Source: an uncultured Collinsella sp.
Lineage (GTDB): Bacteria; Actinomycetota; Coriobacteriia; Coriobacteriales; Coriobacteriaceae
DNA: 18,285 nt
NCBI GenBank assembly: GCA_900545555.1
Contig: UQZI01000039.1
Coordinates: 1-18,285, forward strand
Direction of reading: 5' to 3'
A model generated the notes under the pieces. That model searched no databases and was not told the DNA's origin. It worked only from the letters and a program-made list of their open reading frames with translations. Positions within the stretch are counted from its first letter, which is position 1. Each line of letters begins with the position of its first letter. The position numbers and the translations under genes are program-made. Positions 15,949-18,285 of this stretch are shown piece after piece.

Positions 15949-17163
15949 ATGACGGCGGCATCCAACAATTCAATGCAACTTGAGGGAAAAACGATCCTGC
16001 TGGGCATTACCGGCGGGATCGCCGCCTATAAGTCGTGCAATATCGTGCGCCTGCTGCAAAAGCGCGGCGCACGTGTCAAAGTCGTTATGAGCGAGCATGC
16101 TACCGAGTTTGTGGGCCCGCTCACCTTCCGCGCGCTCACCAATGAGCCGGTCGCGGTTGGGCTATTCGACGACCCGTCTGACCCCATCCACCATATCTCG
16201 CTTGCGCAGGAGCCCGATCTGGTGGTCGTGGCGCCCGCGACGGCCAATATCATCGCCAAGATGGCCAACGGCATCGCCGACGACCTCATCTCCACCACGC
16301 TGCTTGCGACGCCGCGGCCCGTCGTGATCGCGCCGGCCATGAACAATGGCATGTGGAAGGCGCCGGCGACGCAGGCCAACATGGCCACGTTGCGCGACCG
16401 CGGCGTTCACGTGGTGGGACCCGGCAGCGGCTACCTTGCGTGCGGCGACGTGGACACGGGCCGCATGAGCGAGCCCGAGGACATCGTCGAGGCTGTCTGT
16501 GAGGTGCTCAACCCCGTGCCGCAAGACCTGACGGGCAAGCGCATCGTGATTACCGCCGGCCCCACGCACGAGCCGATCGACCCGGTGCGATTCATTGGCA
16601 ACCGTTCTTCGGGCAAGATGGGTATCGCCCTGGCGGGGGAGGCCGCACGTCGCGGTGCCGCCGTCACGCTCGTGCTGGGACCGGCATCGCTCGACGTTCC
16701 CCGCGGTGTGGAGTGCGTGCACGTACAGACCGCCTCAGAAATGCTCAAGGCAGCGCTGAGCGCCTTCCAGACGGCCGACGTGGCCATTTGCGCCGCCGCC
16801 GTCGCCGACTACACGCCGGCGGCCCCGGCGGACCATAAGCTCAAAAAGGCCAACGAGCGCCTGGATCGAATCGAGCTCGTCGAGACCGTTGACATCTTGG
16901 CCGAACTTTCACGCCAAAAGGGCGATCGCCTCGTAATCGGCTTTGCAGCCGAGACTGATAACGTCGTCGAGTACGCCGAGCGCAAATTGACCCGCAAAGG
17001 CTGCGATGCCATTATCGCCAACGATGTCTCACGCGCCGATTCGGGCTTTGGAACCGACACCAACAAGGCTTGGATCGTGAGAATAGCGGGTATGCAAGAA
17101 CTACCCGTACTAACAAAGCCCCAGCTCGCAGATACAATTTTGGACTTGCTTCAAAATTTGTAA
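15949..17163 (+). CDS. coaBC: Bifunctional phosphopantothenoylcysteine synthetase/decarboxylase
   Basis: This 404-residue enzyme carries out two successive steps of coenzyme A synthesis. The N-terminal flavin-dependent decarboxylase (CoaC) has GITGGIAAYK, the catalytic His82 in HHISLA, PATANIIAKMANG, APAMNNGMW and Cys165 in YLACGDVDTGRM. The CTP-dependent synthetase (CoaB) begins near residue 200 with ITAGPTHEPIDPVRFIGNRSSGKMG. It continues with CAAAVADYTPA and the lysine-rich DHKLKK, which binds the acyl-phosphate intermediate. The ATG at 15949 is preceded by AAGGA about 10 nt upstream. An ATG at 15973 is a possible alternative that would remove eight poorly conserved residues. It is the last protein gene of the block; no terminator separates it from the tRNA gene 80 nt on. 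Confidence 0.96.
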   Translation: MTAASNNSMQLEGKTILLGITGGIAAYKSCNIVRLLQKRGARVKVVMSEHATEFVGPLTFRALTNEPVAVGLFDDPSDPIHHISLAQEPDLVVVAPATANIIAKMANGIADDLISTTLLATPRPVVIAPAMNNGMWKAPATQANMATLRDRGVHVVGPGSGYLACGDVDTGRMSEPEDIVEAVCEVLNPVPQDLTGKRIVITAGPTHEPIDPVRFIGNRSSGKMGIALAGEAARRGAAVTLVLGPASLDVPRGVECVHVQTASEMLKAALSAFQTADVAICAAAVADYTPAAPADHKLKKANERLDRIELVETVDILAELSRQKGDRLVIGFAAETDNVVEYAERKLTRKGCDAIIANDVSRADSGFGTDTNKAWIVRIAGMQELPVLTKPQLADTILDLLQNL

Positions 17164-17171
17164 AAAAGTTC

Positions 17172-17201
17172 TTGCGCAAGGCCAAAGTTTCGGGTTAATA
17201 T
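17172..17201 (+). promoter_or_regulatory. Promoter for tRNA-Pro
   Basis: TTGCGC (17172-17177) and TAATAT (17196-17201) are 18 nt apart and resemble a sigma-70 promoter, with the tRNA starting about 35 nt after the -10 hexamer. The -35 box lies within a perfect 10-bp palindrome CTTGCGCAAG (17171-17180), which could be chance or a regulator site. The segment sits in the only AT-rich stretch between coaBC and the tRNA. Confidence 0.6.
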
Positions 17202-17243
17202 ACTCCCTGTTGCGAGTGAGAGCAGAGCAACAAACAAAAGCTT

Positions 17244-17320
<77 letters not shown>

Positions 17321-17330
17321 GAAGTTTACA

Positions 17331-17359
17331 GGTCAGGCACTTTGTGCCTGACCTTTTTT
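17331..17359 (+). terminator. Intrinsic terminator after tRNA-Pro
   Basis: GGTCAGGCAC (17331-17340) pairs perfectly over 10 bp with GTGCCTGACC (17344-17353) around a TTT loop. Six T residues follow (17354-17359). It should stop transcripts from both the tRNA promoter and any read-through from coaBC, ending the long gene block. Confidence 0.95.
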
Positions 17360-17362
17360 GTT

Positions 17363-17392
17363 TTAAGCAATTGCTTAATTTTGTTTAAGCAA
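17363..17392. promoter_or_regulatory. Operator-like palindrome plus third half-site
   Basis: TTAAGCAATTGCTTAA (17363-17378) is a perfect 16-bp palindrome made of two inverted TTAAGCAA half-sites. A third TTAAGCAA occurs at 17385-17392, 22 bp from the first, that is about two helical turns on the same face. This is the layout expected of a cooperative dimeric regulator's site. No gene start lies just downstream on either strand, so what it would control is unknown. It could also be part of an unseen small RNA or a coincidence of AT-rich sequence. Confidence 0.4.
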
Positions 17393-17407
17393 CAGGGTGC
17401 CAAAAAT

Positions 17408-17498
17408 CTACCTGCGCGATAATCGCCTTTTGCGGCTACTTGCGCGTTTTGCACACGCTTGAGCCGATTTATTAACGCGATATGAATCTACATACGCG
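17408..17498 (+). repeat. Three direct copies of an 11-mer CTACNTRCGCG
   Basis: The copies are CTACCTGCGCG (17408-17418), CTACTTGCGCG (17436-17446) and CTACATACGCG (17488-17498). The first and third also share a preceding AAT. Start-to-start spacing is 28 and 52 nt. The third copy runs into the palindrome TACGCGTA (17493-17500). Function is unknown; candidates are protein-binding sites or traces of a dispersed intergenic repeat. Confidence 0.5.
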
Positions 17499-17870
17499 TA
17501 GCTGGTATGCAGCCGAGTGCAGGCTGTATTTATCGCAGCGATTAACACAGATATAGCGACTGTAACGGACAAGCGTGTCGCTGTATTAATTCCAGTAGTT
17601 CACTTGATCGGTGGACAAGTGGGCTGTTGCAACGAAACGCCAAGCAGGATGGGCTATATACGAGGACGCCGCAGGGGTAATGGCGAGGGGAGAGCGGCAG
17701 GCGCTCTGAGAGCCGCTGTATGACCCCATGTCTCCTTAACTCGATAATTTGTGTTTCAAGCCACGAATCGGTCGAGCAATTGCCAAAAGAACGGCCCATG
17801 CAGGATTGCACGAGCCTTACATCAGATTAAATTTGAGCTAGAAGCACCAAGCGGGGCAGACGCAACACCA

Positions 17871-17930
17871 TCTCGTCGCGGCCTCGGCGAGCGACATATC
17901 GCAGTCGAGGTAGACATCGAGGAAGTCGTC
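17871..17930 (-). pseudogene. Possible remnant of a PucR-type HTH regulator
   Basis: Read on the minus strand in a frame different from the kinase, this stretch encodes DDFLDVYLDCDMSLAEAATR. This resembles the start of the C-terminal helix-turn-helix of PucR/CdaR-type regulators, in which a 'TLRAYLD...S...AA..L' helix pair precedes an HRNT motif. The expected HRNT segment is missing: the frame continues into a Trp/Cys-rich run and a stop at about 17838. The resemblance begins exactly where the kinase frame ends. It would be a 20-codon scrap left by a deletion or rearrangement. The match is short and from memory of the family, so chance similarity is a real alternative. Confidence 0.33.
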
Positions 17931-18285
17931 AGATCCCGCACAGGGGGACCGCGATGGTGACCACCGCGCCGCCCGAGGGGCTGTTGGCGAGCGAGACGGA
18001 GCCCCCGTGGGCGCTCGCGGCCTCGGAGGCGACATGGAGGCCGAGCCCGTAGTGGCGGCCTCCGTCGAGCGAGGAGCGGGACGAGTCGTCTGTGAAGAGG
18101 CGCTCGCAGCCGCGTTCGAGGGCGGCGGGAGAGAAGCCCGGTCCGTCGTCGGCCACCTCGATGACGAGGTGTCCGCCCGCGACGTCGCAGGAGACCGCCA
18201 CGCGCGAGCGCGCGTGCTCGGCGGCGTTGGCCACGAGGTTCGCGGCGGCTCGCGCCAGGGCGGTTCGGTCGAGCGGGGCCTCGGG
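17929..18285 (-). CDS. Histidine-kinase-like ATPase, C-terminal part (runs off the edge)
   Basis: The frame is open from the right edge to a TGA at 17929-17931, giving 118 visible residues of an HATPase_c domain. The N-box is NLVANAAEHA (visible residues 16-25). The G1 box is DDGPGF, an F-box-like segment reads LFTDDSSRS, and the G2 box is GLGLHVASEAASAHGG. It ends with the usual beta-strand GGAVVTIAVP. It is therefore the 3' end of a sensor histidine kinase whose sensor, dimerisation part and response regulator lie outside the window. A GTG at 18234 is not a credible start because conserved N-box residues precede it. GC is high (roughly 70-80% per line). It converges on the tRNA block. Confidence 0.85.
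   Translation of the reverse strand, partial: PEAPLDRTALARAAANLVANAAEHARSRVAVSCDVAGGHLVIEVADDGPGFSPAALERGCERLFTDDSSRSSLDGGRHYGLGLHVASEAASAHGGSVSLANSPSGGAVVTIAVPLCGI

Larger units (their letters stand above)
17360..17870. other. Low-GC spacer without a supportable gene
   Basis: About 510 nt lie between the tRNA terminator and the minus-strand remnant. By-eye counts give 35-48% GC per 60-nt line over most of its first 200 nt, against about 57-73% in neighbouring gene lines. Open frames here are short, lack ribosome-binding sites and show no recognisable protein motifs. The first 140 nt hold a perfect palindrome with an extra half-site and three copies of an 11-mer, listed separately. A partly self-complementary stretch lies near 17691-17715. 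No tRNA 3'-end duplicate was found, so no attachment site is called. Confidence 0.7.

Noticed and set aside
17611..17709. Short GTG-initiated frame (32 codons, begins VDKWAVATKRQ) in the spacer
   Set aside because: Its amino-acid make-up looks protein-like, but there is no Shine-Dalgarno, it is short, and I recognise no family. It could be a gene remnant but cannot be supported.
17691..17715. GC-rich imperfect hairpin (AGCGGC ... GCCGCT)
   Set aside because: The stem is interrupted and no T-tract follows on either strand, so a terminator call for the kinase is not justified.
17517..17723. 68-codon plus-strand frame in the low-GC spacer
   Set aside because: No ribosome-binding site, no recognisable motif and an Arg/Gly-rich end; not distinguishable from random sequence.
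17542..17811. 89-codon minus-strand frame in the spacer
   Set aside because: No ribosome-binding site or motif, and high Ser/Leu/Cys content as expected for non-coding DNA.

Overview
The window reads as a core-chromosome segment of a high-GC Gram-positive bacterium, most likely a Coriobacteriia member such as Collinsella. This assignment is an inference. It rests on GC content of roughly 60-70% in coding regions, Actinobacteria/Clostridia-like gene order (M50 protease-scpA-scpB-rluB; cmk-plsC-ispH; DUF512-der-plsY-gpsA; Nif3-zinc ribbon), the MEP isoprenoid pathway, and acyl-phosphate-dependent PlsY.

Layout. Positions 1-37 hold the terminator of an upstream unit. From 69 to 17163, sixteen genes all lie on the + strand, with gaps of at most 84 nt and several overlaps of 4-14 nt. 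In order they are: an ABC-F ATPase; a 98-residue membrane protein; an M50 (site-2) protease; scpA; scpB; an RluB-type pseudouridine synthase; cmk; a PlsC-type acyltransferase; ispH; a DUF512 radical-SAM protein; der; plsY; gpsA; rpe; a NifS/IscS-type cysteine desulfurase; a Nif3/DUF34 metal protein; a coiled-coil zinc-ribbon protein; and coaBC (seventeen if the small membrane protein is counted). A tRNA-Pro(GGG) with its own promoter and a textbook terminator closes the block at 17359.

How the genes fit together. The block mixes housekeeping themes: ribosome and rRNA maintenance (ABC-F, RluB, Der), chromosome condensation (ScpAB), phospholipid synthesis (GpsA makes glycerol-3-phosphate, PlsY the first acylation, a PlsC-like enzyme the second, Cmk supplies CDP/CTP), isoprenoid and FeS chemistry (IspH, cysteine desulfurase, radical-SAM DUF512), and CoA synthesis (CoaBC). 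Tight packing suggests one or a few long transcripts coupled to growth rate.

From 17360 to about 17870 the sequence changes: GC falls to about 35-48% by eye, no gene can be supported, and it carries a perfect 16-bp palindrome with a third half-site and three copies of an 11-mer. From about 17870 GC rises again. A 20-codon scrap resembling the HTH of PucR-type regulators (minus strand) abuts the 3' end of a minus-strand histidine-kinase ATPase domain that runs off the right edge. The region after the tRNA is therefore the accessory or rearranged part of the window. I found no convincing evidence of a complete undescribed multi-gene system. The best unknowns are the DUF512 protein, the small membrane protein, and the repeat-rich tRNA-proximal spacer.
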